64,000 bases of DNA from Alteromonas sp. KUL49 (lineage in GTDB: Bacteria > Pseudomonadota > Gammaproteobacteria > Enterobacterales > Alteromonadaceae): contig NZ_BJKL01000010.1 in NCBI RefSeq assembly GCF_006538345.1, forward strand, positions 102,824 through 166,823, read 5' to 3'. The notes beneath the pieces are model-generated. The model saw nothing but the letters and a program-made list of their open reading frames with translations, ran no database searches and was not told the origin of the DNA. The position numbers were made by a program, and so were the translations under genes. Shown here in pieces: positions 1 to 8,874 of this stretch. The first letter of the stretch is position 1; each line of letters begins with the position of its first letter.

Positions 1-3000
1 CACTTTGCTCCTAGCATTGGTGCGCCGGGCGTCGATATTTACGCGCCATACGCTGATGAACTGCCATTTATCGACAACAATGGTTCAAAAGACTGGGCAT
101 TCTTGGGTGGTACCTCAATGGCTAGCCCACACGTTGCTGGTGCGCTAGCGCTGATTCAGCAAGCAAACCCAGACTGGACTCCATCTGAAATTCAATCTGC
201 AATTCAAATGACTGCAATGCAGGCCTTTACGCTTCCAGATTGGACGGGGGTTCGCAGCGAAGCGGGTCACTACGATTCAGGCTCAGGCATTATCAATGTT
301 GCTGATGCACTGGCTACTGGTCTAATCATGGATGAGACCGTTGAAGGATTTACCGGCGCTAACCCTCGCAATGGTGGTGATCCGCGCAACTTGAACTTGC
401 CTCAAGTGCTAGACATGAACTGTGAGCAAACCTGTAACTGGGTGCGTACAGTTAAGGCGACAAGAGATGCGACGTGGACAGTTTCAGCCGAAACTGGCGA
501 GTACAGTGTTAAACTTCGCGCCTACCCTGAAACCTTTACCCTAAAAGCGGGCGAAATTCAGACCATTCTCATTCAAGGTGAAATCCTTGATAGTCAAACC
601 AGAATGGGTAACTCGGAACTAGAAGTTCACGGTGAAATCACCCTAACGCCAGACAATACAGATATCCCTGAGGTTCATTGGCCGGCGGCAATGCGATTTG
701 ACCACGGCGATTTACCAGAAGCTATTAACATTATTGCCCACCGCAACGATGGTAAACAGACCATTGGTAACTTGGTTACGTCGCCTATTGCAGAGTTTAC
801 TTCACGTGTTTACGCACCAGTAGCAGCGACAGTTGAAACTTTCACTATTCCTCAAGATGACGACCAGTGGTCACCTATCAATGACGGCTTAGTAGAAGAC
901 AGCGACCATGTTATTTGGTTAGACGTTGAAGAAGGTTCGACTCGCCTTATCGCTGAAGTACTTAGCCATGTAGATTCTACGGCGAGCCAAGCCTATGAAG
1001 AAGGTGTAGCCGGTATGTTAGTTGGTTACGATATGGATGGCGATGGTGAAGTAGACCCTCAAGATGAAGCGATTTGTTGGTCGAACGCAGCGTATGAAAG
1101 TAACTGGTGTAACATCAATAACCCAGATGCTGGTAAGTATTGGGTGCTTGTCCATAACTTCCCTAACTACATGCATGAGCGAGTTGAAGATACTTATGAA
1201 GTGGCTTATGCAGTGGTAACTGGCGAAGCAGCGGGTGCTGAGCTTACTGCCACTGGCCCGGCGATGTCTGATGGCCTAACACCATATACATTTGACGTGA
1301 ACTGGGATATGCCAGAACTTGAAAAAGGCGACCTATATTACGCTGCGCTAGATATTGGTACGGATGCAGGCAACCCAGGAAACCTTGGTTTTATTCCTGT
1401 GCGTTTAGAACGCGGAGAGAATGAAATCTCTGTTGTGGGTTCACAAACACAAGCCCGTGCAGGTGATATTGTTAATGTTGAACTTAGCGTACTATCTAAC
1501 CAAACTGGTGGTGAGCGCGTGTTTGACATTAGCACGATACTGCCTGAGCACGTAACACTGATCCCTAACAGCGTTTACACACGGTCTAACTACGATTACA
1601 CCGTAGTGGAAGACGGCAATAGCATTACCGTATCCGGTACGCAGCTTAACTCTGCGGAATGGGCTCATGACTATGTAGTCACAACCAATGTCGAAGATCC
1701 CTATTGTGATACACCTACCTTTACAGGTCATGACGGTGGTTACCTCAACCTAGAAGATCATGGTATCAATCCTGAATATGGCGCTGGTGGACATTATTCT
1801 GAGAATTTTGTATTACCGTTCAATTATCTTTGGTACGGCGACGTAGAATATGCGCTATACAACAACTATGAGTATGCAGCGACTGACTTCCTAGAAATTA
1901 GTCCTATGGGTTATGTCAAGCTTGATAGCCTGCCATTGTTCTGGTCGATTCACTTACCATTCCCTTATTACAGCTTCCCAGACCAACTGATTGGTGTAAT
2001 GTGGAAGGGTGATTTCTTTGCTTCTCAAGTCATGGGTACTCCCTATGAATATGACGAGGAAAAAGAAAGAGTTAATGGTATTTCCGTTGCGACGTTAGAC
2101 AATACAGTGATCATCGAGTGGGATGGTGCACGCACTGAAACCTACGGCGGTTTTAACTGGGAAACTGGCGAGACCTTGTGGCTGAACAATTTTGATGACT
2201 CATATGACTTTGAGTTGTTCTTGGATGTTAGCAAGCCTGGTCATGGTAAAGGTGACTATGAGCTTGTGATGGCCTACGACAATGTTGATTTTGGTTCTTC
2301 AAATGGACAAGGTTCAATTGGTCTTCAAGGTTACAGTGGTGCTCGCGGATACTTCTCACCTATCTACGGCTACCTAGGTACAGAATATGCGTACGACAAC
2401 CTACCGAACCACGTTGAAAGCGGTACCATCATTTGTTACGACTATGTGGGTCCAGATTCAACTAAGTTTGACGTTGGCTTCCAAGTACGTGTTAACGAAG
2501 GTTCAATCGGTGAAACCATCGCTATTCAATTCGATAATGTTATCGAAGGCATGAACGATGCGTCAGTTACTTACGAAATCTCTGTACCTAGCTCAATCAA
2601 CGTGGGGGCGATCAACAACCAAACAGTTGCTGAAGACACGACACTCGAGGGTATCATGGTTGCGTATTCTGACAGTGATTCAGGTGCTAACACCATTACG
2701 GTGACTGGCGAGAATATCACTGCTGAAGTTCATGGCCACGATGCGGGTTCGATGATTGACATCACACCAGATGCGGATTTTAGTGGCGAAACTGAAGTTA
2801 CCGTAACGGTCACTGACAACCTTTACACTAACGATTCGGCATCAACGAGTTTCCTGCTGACCGTTACTGCGATGGACGATGCACCTGTGGCAATGGCTAC
2901 GGCGTCTAACATCAACGAAGGTCAATTAGCAACGCTAGACGGTTCCGAGAGCCACGATATGGACGGTGACAGCTTAACTTACAGTTGGTCTGGCCCGGGA

Positions 3001-3234
3001 GATATTGCTGATGTAAATGCAGCAAGTACTTCAGTGTCAGGTCTTTCGGTTGGTTCTCACACCTTCACGCTAACAGTTAGCGATGGTGTGCATGAGTCAA
3101 CAAGCGAAGTATCAGTGACTGTGAGTGCAGTAGTTGAATCTTCAGACTCTGACAATAGCAGCGGTGGTGGCTCAACAGGCCCAATGCTACTCCTTTTGGC
3201 ACTGAGCTTATTAGTCATGCGTCGTAGACAGTAG
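1..3234 (+). CDS. Secreted subtilisin-like (S8) serine protease, C-terminal part, GlyGly-CTERM
   Basis: The reading frame is open from the first base, so the N-terminus, with the catalytic Asp and His, lies outside the window. The motif GGTSMASPHVAG carries the catalytic Ser (codon 115-117) and identifies peptidase family S8. A long secreted region of beta-rich repeats follows. It includes an acidic calcium-type loop DMDGDGEVDPQDE near base 1035, a cadherin-like stretch around 2600-2870 and a PKD-like domain around 2880-3130. The tail is a Ser/Gly-rich linker (SSGGGSTG), a short hydrophobic helix and MRRRQ. This is the GlyGly-CTERM tripartite signal, which in other species is cleaved by rhombosortase during type II secretion. 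The protein is therefore probably an extracellular or surface-held protease. Its substrate is unknown. Cys pairs in the middle suggest disulfides. An intrinsic terminator follows. Confidence 0.93.
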   Translation, partial: HFAPSIGAPGVDIYAPYADELPFIDNNGSKDWAFLGGTSMASPHVAGALALIQQANPDWTPSEIQSAIQMTAMQAFTLPDWTGVRSEAGHYDSGSGIINVADALATGLIMDETVEGFTGANPRNGGDPRNLNLPQVLDMNCEQTCNWVRTVKATRDATWTVSAETGEYSVKLRAYPETFTLKAGEIQTILIQGEILDSQTRMGNSELEVHGEITLTPDNTDIPEVHWPAAMRFDHGDLPEAINIIAHRNDGKQTIGNLVTSPIAEFTSRVYAPVAATVETFTIPQDDDQWSPINDGLVEDSDHVIWLDVEEGSTRLIAEVLSHVDSTASQAYEEGVAGMLVGYDMDGDGEVDPQDEAICWSNAAYESNWCNINNPDAGKYWVLVHNFPNYMHERVEDTYEVAYAVVTGEAAGAELTATGPAMSDGLTPYTFDVNWDMPELEKGDLYYAALDIGTDAGNPGNLGFIPVRLERGENEISVVGSQTQARAGDIVNVELSVLSNQTGGERVFDISTILPEHVTLIPNSVYTRSNYDYTVVEDGNSITVSGTQLNSAEWAHDYVVTTNVEDPYCDTPTFTGHDGGYLNLEDHGINPEYGAGGHYSENFVLPFNYLWYGDVEYALYNNYEYAATDFLEISPMGYVKLDSLPLFWSIHLPFPYYSFPDQLIGVMWKGDFFASQVMGTPYEYDEEKERVNGISVATLDNTVIIEWDGARTETYGGFNWETGETLWLNNFDDSYDFELFLDVSKPGHGKGDYELVMAYDNVDFGSSNGQGSIGLQGYSGARGYFSPIYGYLGTEYAYDNLPNHVESGTIICYDYVGPDSTKFDVGFQVRVNEGSIGETIAIQFDNVIEGMNDASVTYEISVPSSINVGAINNQTVAEDTTLEGIMVAYSDSDSGANTITVTGENITAEVHGHDAGSMIDITPDADFSGETEVTVTVTDNLYTNDSASTSFLLTVTAMDDAPVAMATASNINEGQLATLDGSESHDMDGDSLTYSWSGPGDIADVNAASTSVSGLSVGSHTFTLTVSDGVHESTSEVSVTVSAVVESSDSDNSSGGGSTGPMLLLLALSLLVMRRRQ

Positions 3235-3279
3235 TCTGCCAATATTCGTGCACTTCACCCTGGGATTGCACGATAATGC

Positions 3280-3327
3280 AAAAGCCGTATTCTGTTTGCG
3301 ACTCTGGCATAAGAATACGGCTTTTTT
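3280..3327 (+). terminator. Intrinsic terminator between the protease gene and recD
   Basis: A 14-bp stem (AAAAGCCGTATTCT paired with AGAATACGGCTTTT) encloses an 18-nt loop and ends in a T run on the + strand. The A run on the left arm gives a U run for the minus strand too, so it can also stop the convergent recD transcript, whose stop codon lies inside the right arm. Confidence 0.85.
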
Positions 3328-5206
3328 ATGTATGTGATTCACAGATTGCATCTGAAAGACCAGAAAAACGTTGCGCTTTCGTACTAACCATTCTTTTAAA
3401 AGTGTGCAGTTGGGAAATGATCAAACAACCTCGCTTTGCTCGAGTAAGGCCAGTATACAAAATACCGCGATGCCCAACCGAAGACGCGACTTCGTCAGCG
3501 AGTTCAGGTAAAAACATAACTACCTGCTCAAATTCAGAACCCTGAGACTTGTGAATTGTCATTGCATATACCGTTTCCACGTTGGGAAGGCGCGCTAAAG
3601 ATACACTGCGTAATCCTCCATCATCACCCTCAAACCATGCCTTAAGTACACCTGTTTTATCTGGCCAAATGACTCCCACCTCACCATTTGACAGCCGTTG
3701 AGCATGATTATTTTTAGTCACCATTATCGGACGACCACGATAAAACCCATTCTCAGGTGTGCGGGAATTGACTGACAGCGAGCGCTCTATCAATCGGTTT
3801 AGTCCTTCAACGCCAAGGGTACCTTTGCGGATTGGTGTTAACCACCTTACCTGAGCCAGAACGTCAAGCGCTTCCTGTGGATTTTTAGCACTCCTCAAAG
3901 GTTGGAAACTTTCCCTCGCCACCCCCTGCAAACGCTCAATGTCAACGTCAATGTCGTTTGCCATAAAGACCGAATCACCGGGAAGCGTCAATCGAGGCGA
4001 TTCAATGTTGTTCAACAAAGCGCTTGCAGCGTCATCATTACCTTGTTGAATTTCCGTCGCTAGCGCTGCAAGTGCCCCCTTAAATCGCTGAGCCGCTACC
4101 AGGGTATGCAGCCATGGTTGGGCGTTTTCGTTAACAGGCAATTTCGGTAAGTGTGGGCAAAGCTGACCGACCCAATTTACGAGTGGGCTAGGAGCAGCAC
4201 CGGTGACATTGTCATCAATCGCAAGTTGCTCCAATACGTTGCCCGTTTCTACTGCGGGTAACTGGTCAGCATCACCAATAAGATAAAGACGTCCATGTTC
4301 GGGCATAGCACGCATTAGCCTAGCCATCAATGCAAGGTCTATCATGGACGCTTCATCAACAATGAGTACATCTAGCGATAATTTTTGGTGGTTGCTATAC
4401 CGTGTATCAATGGTGTGTTCTCTGACACCGAGGAGGCTATGAATCGTACTCGCTTGAGTGGGGATACTGTCCTTCAAAGCGTCCGGTATCTTATTCTCCA
4501 ATGCTGACAAACTCTTTGAAATAGACTCAGTCATCCTTTGTTGTGCTTTACCGGTAGGTGCAGCTAGCACAATGTTTTTGGGTGAGCCATTGATACTTTG
4601 CAGAGCTAGCAGTAAACGAGTTACGGTGTAAGTTTTTCCGGTACCTGGTCCACCATTAATTACGCTAAATTTCTGGGTGACGCTTTTTGCTACCGCCACT
4701 TGCTGCCAGTCTTGCTCATTAACCTCTTCCACTGGAAACATGGCAGGCCAGCACTTAGCTAGAGCGTTTATTTGATTATCAGATAGAGGTTGAGGCTGAG
4801 TATTAGCACTTATGTATGATGCAACCTCTTGTTCGAACTGCCAGTAACGCTGGGTATACAAACGCTTACCATCAAACTTCAATAAGGGGGTAAGCCGAGG
4901 GTCACTGGTGGCCAATTGTGACACTTGTTGTAAAACAGAAAGTGATGGAAAGGTCTCACTCAGTTTTGCTTCATTCGTTTTATTCTCAACTGAGGGCGAC
5001 AACACCTGGGTATTGGCAAGTTCAGCTAGGACAACACAACTGTGTCCTTGACGCTGGAAATACGACAAGGCAATGAGTAGCTGATACCAAACGTTAGCCT
5101 TGCCTTCAGGCAACGAACAAACCTCGCTCACTGCATCAGCAAAATGAATATCGATACTGGCGACTTTGGGAGCTTCATTGTTTTCGCTACGACTACCTGC
5201 GCTCAT
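3326..5206 (-). CDS. recD: Exodeoxyribonuclease V alpha subunit RecD
   Basis: This is the 5'-3' helicase subunit of the RecBCD helicase-nuclease, which processes double-strand breaks up to Chi. Visible superfamily 1 helicase motifs are Walker A GGPGTGKT at residues 185-192, DEAS at 284-287 (motif II), GDADQLPAVE at 311-320 (motif III), and near the C-terminus TIHKSQGSE and YTGLTRAK (motifs V and VI). The length of 626 residues is close to E. coli RecD (608). The ATG overlaps the recB stop codon as ATGA and has a strong ribosome binding site (AAGGAGGGG), so the two are translationally coupled. It is the last gene of recC-recB-recD. The stop codon sits in the terminator shared with the protease gene. 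Confidence 0.96.
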   Translation of the reverse strand: MSAGSRSENNEAPKVASIDIHFADAVSEVCSLPEGKANVWYQLLIALSYFQRQGHSCVVLAELANTQVLSPSVENKTNEAKLSETFPSLSVLQQVSQLATSDPRLTPLLKFDGKRLYTQRYWQFEQEVASYISANTQPQPLSDNQINALAKCWPAMFPVEEVNEQDWQQVAVAKSVTQKFSVINGGPGTGKTYTVTRLLLALQSINGSPKNIVLAAPTGKAQQRMTESISKSLSALENKIPDALKDSIPTQASTIHSLLGVREHTIDTRYSNHQKLSLDVLIVDEASMIDLALMARLMRAMPEHGRLYLIGDADQLPAVETGNVLEQLAIDDNVTGAAPSPLVNWVGQLCPHLPKLPVNENAQPWLHTLVAAQRFKGALAALATEIQQGNDDAASALLNNIESPRLTLPGDSVFMANDIDVDIERLQGVARESFQPLRSAKNPQEALDVLAQVRWLTPIRKGTLGVEGLNRLIERSLSVNSRTPENGFYRGRPIMVTKNNHAQRLSNGEVGVIWPDKTGVLKAWFEGDDGGLRSVSLARLPNVETVYAMTIHKSQGSEFEQVVMFLPELADEVASSVGHRGILYTGLTRAKRGCLIISQLHTFKRMVSTKAQRFSGLSDAICESHT

Positions 5207-8200
5207 ACTTGCCCCTCCTTAGTTGATACATTCGATGTTGATGTATCTGAGGCGTCAGAGAAAATCGCGCTCAGTTGCTGCAATTCCTGTGTGGTTATTT
5301 TGGAAAAATACACACCTTCACTTTGCGTATTTTCTGGGTGCATACCCCGTAAATACAAGTAGTACACACCGCCAAAATGTATCTCTGGATCGTAGTCGGG
5401 TAAACGCTTAGCTAAATATCGATGTAGCGCCAAGCTGTATATCAGGTACTGCAAGTCATAAAGGTGTGACTGCAGGTCTTTCGCGACAGAGAGACGGTCA
5501 TAATCGACTAAAGCATCGCCTAGCCAGGTAGATTTGTAGTCGGACACGTAGAATTTACCTTCGTACTCAAATATCAGATCGATGAATCCATGCATCATAC
5601 CCTCCATGTTGGAAGCATAACTTGTGGGGACTGCAACAGAATCGGTACCAAGGATGCCGTTTTTCCGATGTTTAATGAGTAAATTGGCTAACTTTCCCCA
5701 CTGAGTATGTTCCATAGGAAAATAAAATTCAGCCTCTCGCAACGTCTGTTTATGCTCAAGTGCCGCCAAACATAATTCGGGATCTTGTTTGGATAACGGT
5801 GAATCAAGTACCTGTGCTAACCATTCATATAACAGCGGTTTTTGGTCATCACCTACACCGTATTTCAATGCAATTGGATCACAAGATTCAGCCCAATTAG
5901 GCTGTGAAAAATCTAATTGCTCAAGGCTATCGTGGAGCAAGTTACCTGAGTTTGCCCCTTTTTCTAAAGTAAATCTCAAGGGTAATGCCGTTTCTTCGTT
6001 ATCAGCTAATTCAGAACCTATATCATCCTCTGTCGTTGGGTAACTCTCAGACGCTCTGGCTTGTTGATCAACGACATGCGCTGTACTGTTCGACGCTGTT
6101 TGCTTAGACAGTGCGGTAAATGAATACAAACGCCATGCTTCTTCTGCTTTGCCTGCAAACTTACTCAAACTTAATGTTGGTAATTGAGGCTCTGCCAGGT
6201 TACTCGAAACATGGATCGGCTCTTGAGTTAAGCCATCTGGCTCCACTGTGATACAACAACTAAAAGCATCTGGCTCTTTGGCTATGCTCTCCAATGAGTT
6301 TTGCCAGCCCCCGTCATCTGATGACGAAGCCACTCCCAAGGCTCTCGCTAACGCACTTTGTTCATTGTCTTTAAACTCAGCCACTCCCATATAGCATCGG
6401 TGGGCAGCACGAGTAACGGCTACATAGCACAAACGTGTATCTTCAGCGTGACTTTCGGCTCTCAAACGAGCGACAGCACATTCACTGTAACCAAGCTGTA
6501 AGGTTAATTGTTGCGAAGATTCATCGTAATAGCTCATGACATTAGCGTAGCTGTTACCCACCTTTGCAGGATCTTTATAGCCACTGGCGAAAGGCACAAA
6601 CACGATGGGGTACTCCAACCCCTTTGAACCGTGTTGGGTCACAATGCGAATGAGTTGATTATCACTTTCTAAGCGTAACGTCATCTCCTCGTCGGCTTGC
6701 GGAGAGTTTATTTGACGGTAAAGCCACACCAATAGTTGCTCTGGGCGTTTGTGCACAATTGCGGCCTGCTCTAGCACTTCCGCCAAATGAAGATAATTGG
6801 TCAGTGCTCGTTCAGTTTGGCTACTAGTGGGGGTGTAGTGTTGTTGCAGTAACTCCAATACCACCGCCATACAACCTTTCTGCTGCCAAAGTACCCGCAT
6901 CTGTGACACAACATTCATGACCTCATCCCACTGCCCTTCATCATCGTGATATAGCAATGAAACCAGTTTTCTGGGCGATATGCCCCATAAGGGACTCACT
7001 AAGCTTGCCGAGACTTTTCTTCCGTCGTCTAAATGCCATATACCATCAAGCACGCTGAACAGATCCCTTGCTTGAGAACTGGTGAAGAGGTTGTTTCTGT
7101 CACTCAAAAATACCGAGGTTAAGCCTTGCTCTTCTAGCACAGCTTTTATCACTGAGGCTTCATTGCGATTTTTTACCAAGATAGCGATATCTGAGGGTTT
7201 AATTGATGCCTCACCCAAAGTAGCTTTGCTAAACAGTCTGTGTATCTCGTTACCTATCCACTGACTTATCTGACGCTGCATGGTTTGCGCGTTTGGCTTA
7301 TCTTCATTAGCAGGCAACCAAACATAGTTCATGGCGCTACGGTTGGACTCTGGGTCAGATAACGGTGTGTTGGCTGCCTTAGCGTAAGGTGTAGACTCAA
7401 CGGGTAAATAGTTAATCCCAAAACCAAACACTTCTGTCCCAGTTTCTGATAGTGGGGTACCGTAAAAAAGCCGATTGTAGGCACCAACCATTCCCTCAAC
7501 AGAGCGCCAATTTGTATTCATTACCCAACGAAAATCAGCGTCATTTCCGGCTCTAAGATAGGTAAAAATATCACCGCCTCTGAATCGATAAATGGCCTGT
7601 TTGGGATCACCTATCATCATCAAGGCAGTATCTATACTTCCCTTTTCGTAAACCGTATTGAGAATGGTATATTGATCAGCATCGGTGTCTTGAAACTCGT
7701 CGATTAGTGCCACCGGATAGGCTTGTCTTAGAGCCGAAACGATTGATGTATCTGGCTTGGAAATTTCATTCGCCAGTAAGCGAATAAGATCGTCAAAATC
7801 CATGATTCCAAGACGTTGCTTCTGCGAAGCTACACTTTGCTGAATATAATCAATCCCACCGTTTACCAAAGTGAGGGCAGGTAAACTCTCAAGGGCTTTT
7901 TGCTTACGCGCGGTTAAGTCAGCGACTGATTTTTTAATCTTAGCCACAAGGGATTTTAGATCATCAAATAAGGGGACCAAGGGTTTTACTGCAGCTCCTT
8001 TATATCGCCCCCCGTGATAAAAAGCCGTTGCTGTTTTATCTAACGGTGTTAATGATTTTAGCGATAGCCACTCTAGAATAGCTGCCCATTCCTGCGTTCT
8101 TTTTTGCTCGTCTTTGTGCCCGAAAACCACACCACTGAGTATGGCTTGCTCGTTATTGAGTAAGCCTTGTCGAGTTGACTCAAATTCATTTGCCAGTGAT

Positions 8201-8874
8201 TGAGTTAAACGGGCGATAGCCGCTTCATACTCTGCCTCGAGCGTGGGCTCGTCCATCAATTTTCTCATTTGAGATTGTCGACAGGCGCTACCAAAACTAT
8301 CGAGTAGACCTTGAGGCACATGCCAACCATGCTCGGCAAGAGTCAAAAATGCGTCTGACTCGTTGCGCAGCTTTCTGAGCCAATCTTCAGCAGCGGTCAG
8401 GTATAGATCACTGGTATCTGTCTCCAGATTGAGCGACATGGCAAACCCGCTCTTAAATGCCAGTTGGGCTATAACCTGCTGACAGAACCCGTGAATGGTA
8501 TATACCGACGCCTCATCTAACTCAAGTTGGGCAGCCTTGAGTAGCGCTAACCCTTCCTGCGTGTCACTCGCCTCAAAGACCTGTTTAAACACGGGATCGG
8601 CATCAATTGGCAACGCTCCATTTTGTTGCACTGCCTGCTCCCACAAGGGTGTTATTTCACGGAGTGTCTCACCAATTCTGCTACGGATTTCCTCGGTAGC
8701 TGCACGAGTAAAAGTCATCACCAGGATTTCTTTTACTGAGAGCTTTTTCTCCAACAGTAACCGTAGGTAGATCCGAGTAATATTGTAAGTCTTTCCCGTC
8801 CCTGCACTTGCTTCAATAAGGTGTCTGCCTTGTAGTGGCATAAGGGTAACGTCAAGATGGTTATTTGAACTCAT
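5203..8874 (-). CDS. recB: Exodeoxyribonuclease V beta subunit RecB
   Basis: This is the 3'-5' helicase and nuclease subunit of RecBCD; it also loads RecA. The N-terminal UvrD-type helicase shows Walker A EASAGTGKT at residues 21-29 and the Walker B motif DEFQDTD. The C-terminal nuclease domain keeps the family pattern GFIDL followed by DYKS, giving metal-ligand candidates D1099, D1112 and catalytic K1114. At 1223 residues it is slightly longer than E. coli RecB (1180). Both ends overlap neighbours by ATGA: the start with the recC stop and the stop with the recD start. The E. coli order recC-ptrA-recB-recD is shortened here because ptrA is absent. Confidence 0.97.
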   Translation of the reverse strand: MSSNNHLDVTLMPLQGRHLIEASAGTGKTYNITRIYLRLLLEKKLSVKEILVMTFTRAATEEIRSRIGETLREITPLWEQAVQQNGALPIDADPVFKQVFEASDTQEGLALLKAAQLELDEASVYTIHGFCQQVIAQLAFKSGFAMSLNLETDTSDLYLTAAEDWLRKLRNESDAFLTLAEHGWHVPQGLLDSFGSACRQSQMRKLMDEPTLEAEYEAAIARLTQSLANEFESTRQGLLNNEQAILSGVVFGHKDEQKRTQEWAAILEWLSLKSLTPLDKTATAFYHGGRYKGAAVKPLVPLFDDLKSLVAKIKKSVADLTARKQKALESLPALTLVNGGIDYIQQSVASQKQRLGIMDFDDLIRLLANEISKPDTSIVSALRQAYPVALIDEFQDTDADQYTILNTVYEKGSIDTALMMIGDPKQAIYRFRGGDIFTYLRAGNDADFRWVMNTNWRSVEGMVGAYNRLFYGTPLSETGTEVFGFGINYLPVESTPYAKAANTPLSDPESNRSAMNYVWLPANEDKPNAQTMQRQISQWIGNEIHRLFSKATLGEASIKPSDIAILVKNRNEASVIKAVLEEQGLTSVFLSDRNNLFTSSQARDLFSVLDGIWHLDDGRKVSASLVSPLWGISPRKLVSLLYHDDEGQWDEVMNVVSQMRVLWQQKGCMAVVLELLQQHYTPTSSQTERALTNYLHLAEVLEQAAIVHKRPEQLLVWLYRQINSPQADEEMTLRLESDNQLIRIVTQHGSKGLEYPIVFVPFASGYKDPAKVGNSYANVMSYYDESSQQLTLQLGYSECAVARLRAESHAEDTRLCYVAVTRAAHRCYMGVAEFKDNEQSALARALGVASSSDDGGWQNSLESIAKEPDAFSCCITVEPDGLTQEPIHVSSNLAEPQLPTLSLSKFAGKAEEAWRLYSFTALSKQTASNSTAHVVDQQARASESYPTTEDDIGSELADNEETALPLRFTLEKGANSGNLLHDSLEQLDFSQPNWAESCDPIALKYGVGDDQKPLLYEWLAQVLDSPLSKQDPELCLAALEHKQTLREAEFYFPMEHTQWGKLANLLIKHRKNGILGTDSVAVPTSYASNMEGMMHGFIDLIFEYEGKFYVSDYKSTWLGDALVDYDRLSVAKDLQSHLYDLQYLIYSLALHRYLAKRLPDYDPEIHFGGVYYLYLRGMHPENTQSEGVYFSKITTQELQQLSAIFSDASDTSTSNVSTKEGQV

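Noticed and set aside
3276..3545. Plus-strand open frame antisense to the recD 3' end
   Set aside because: It begins in the terminator stem and mirrors recD codons; no ribosome site or family resemblance.
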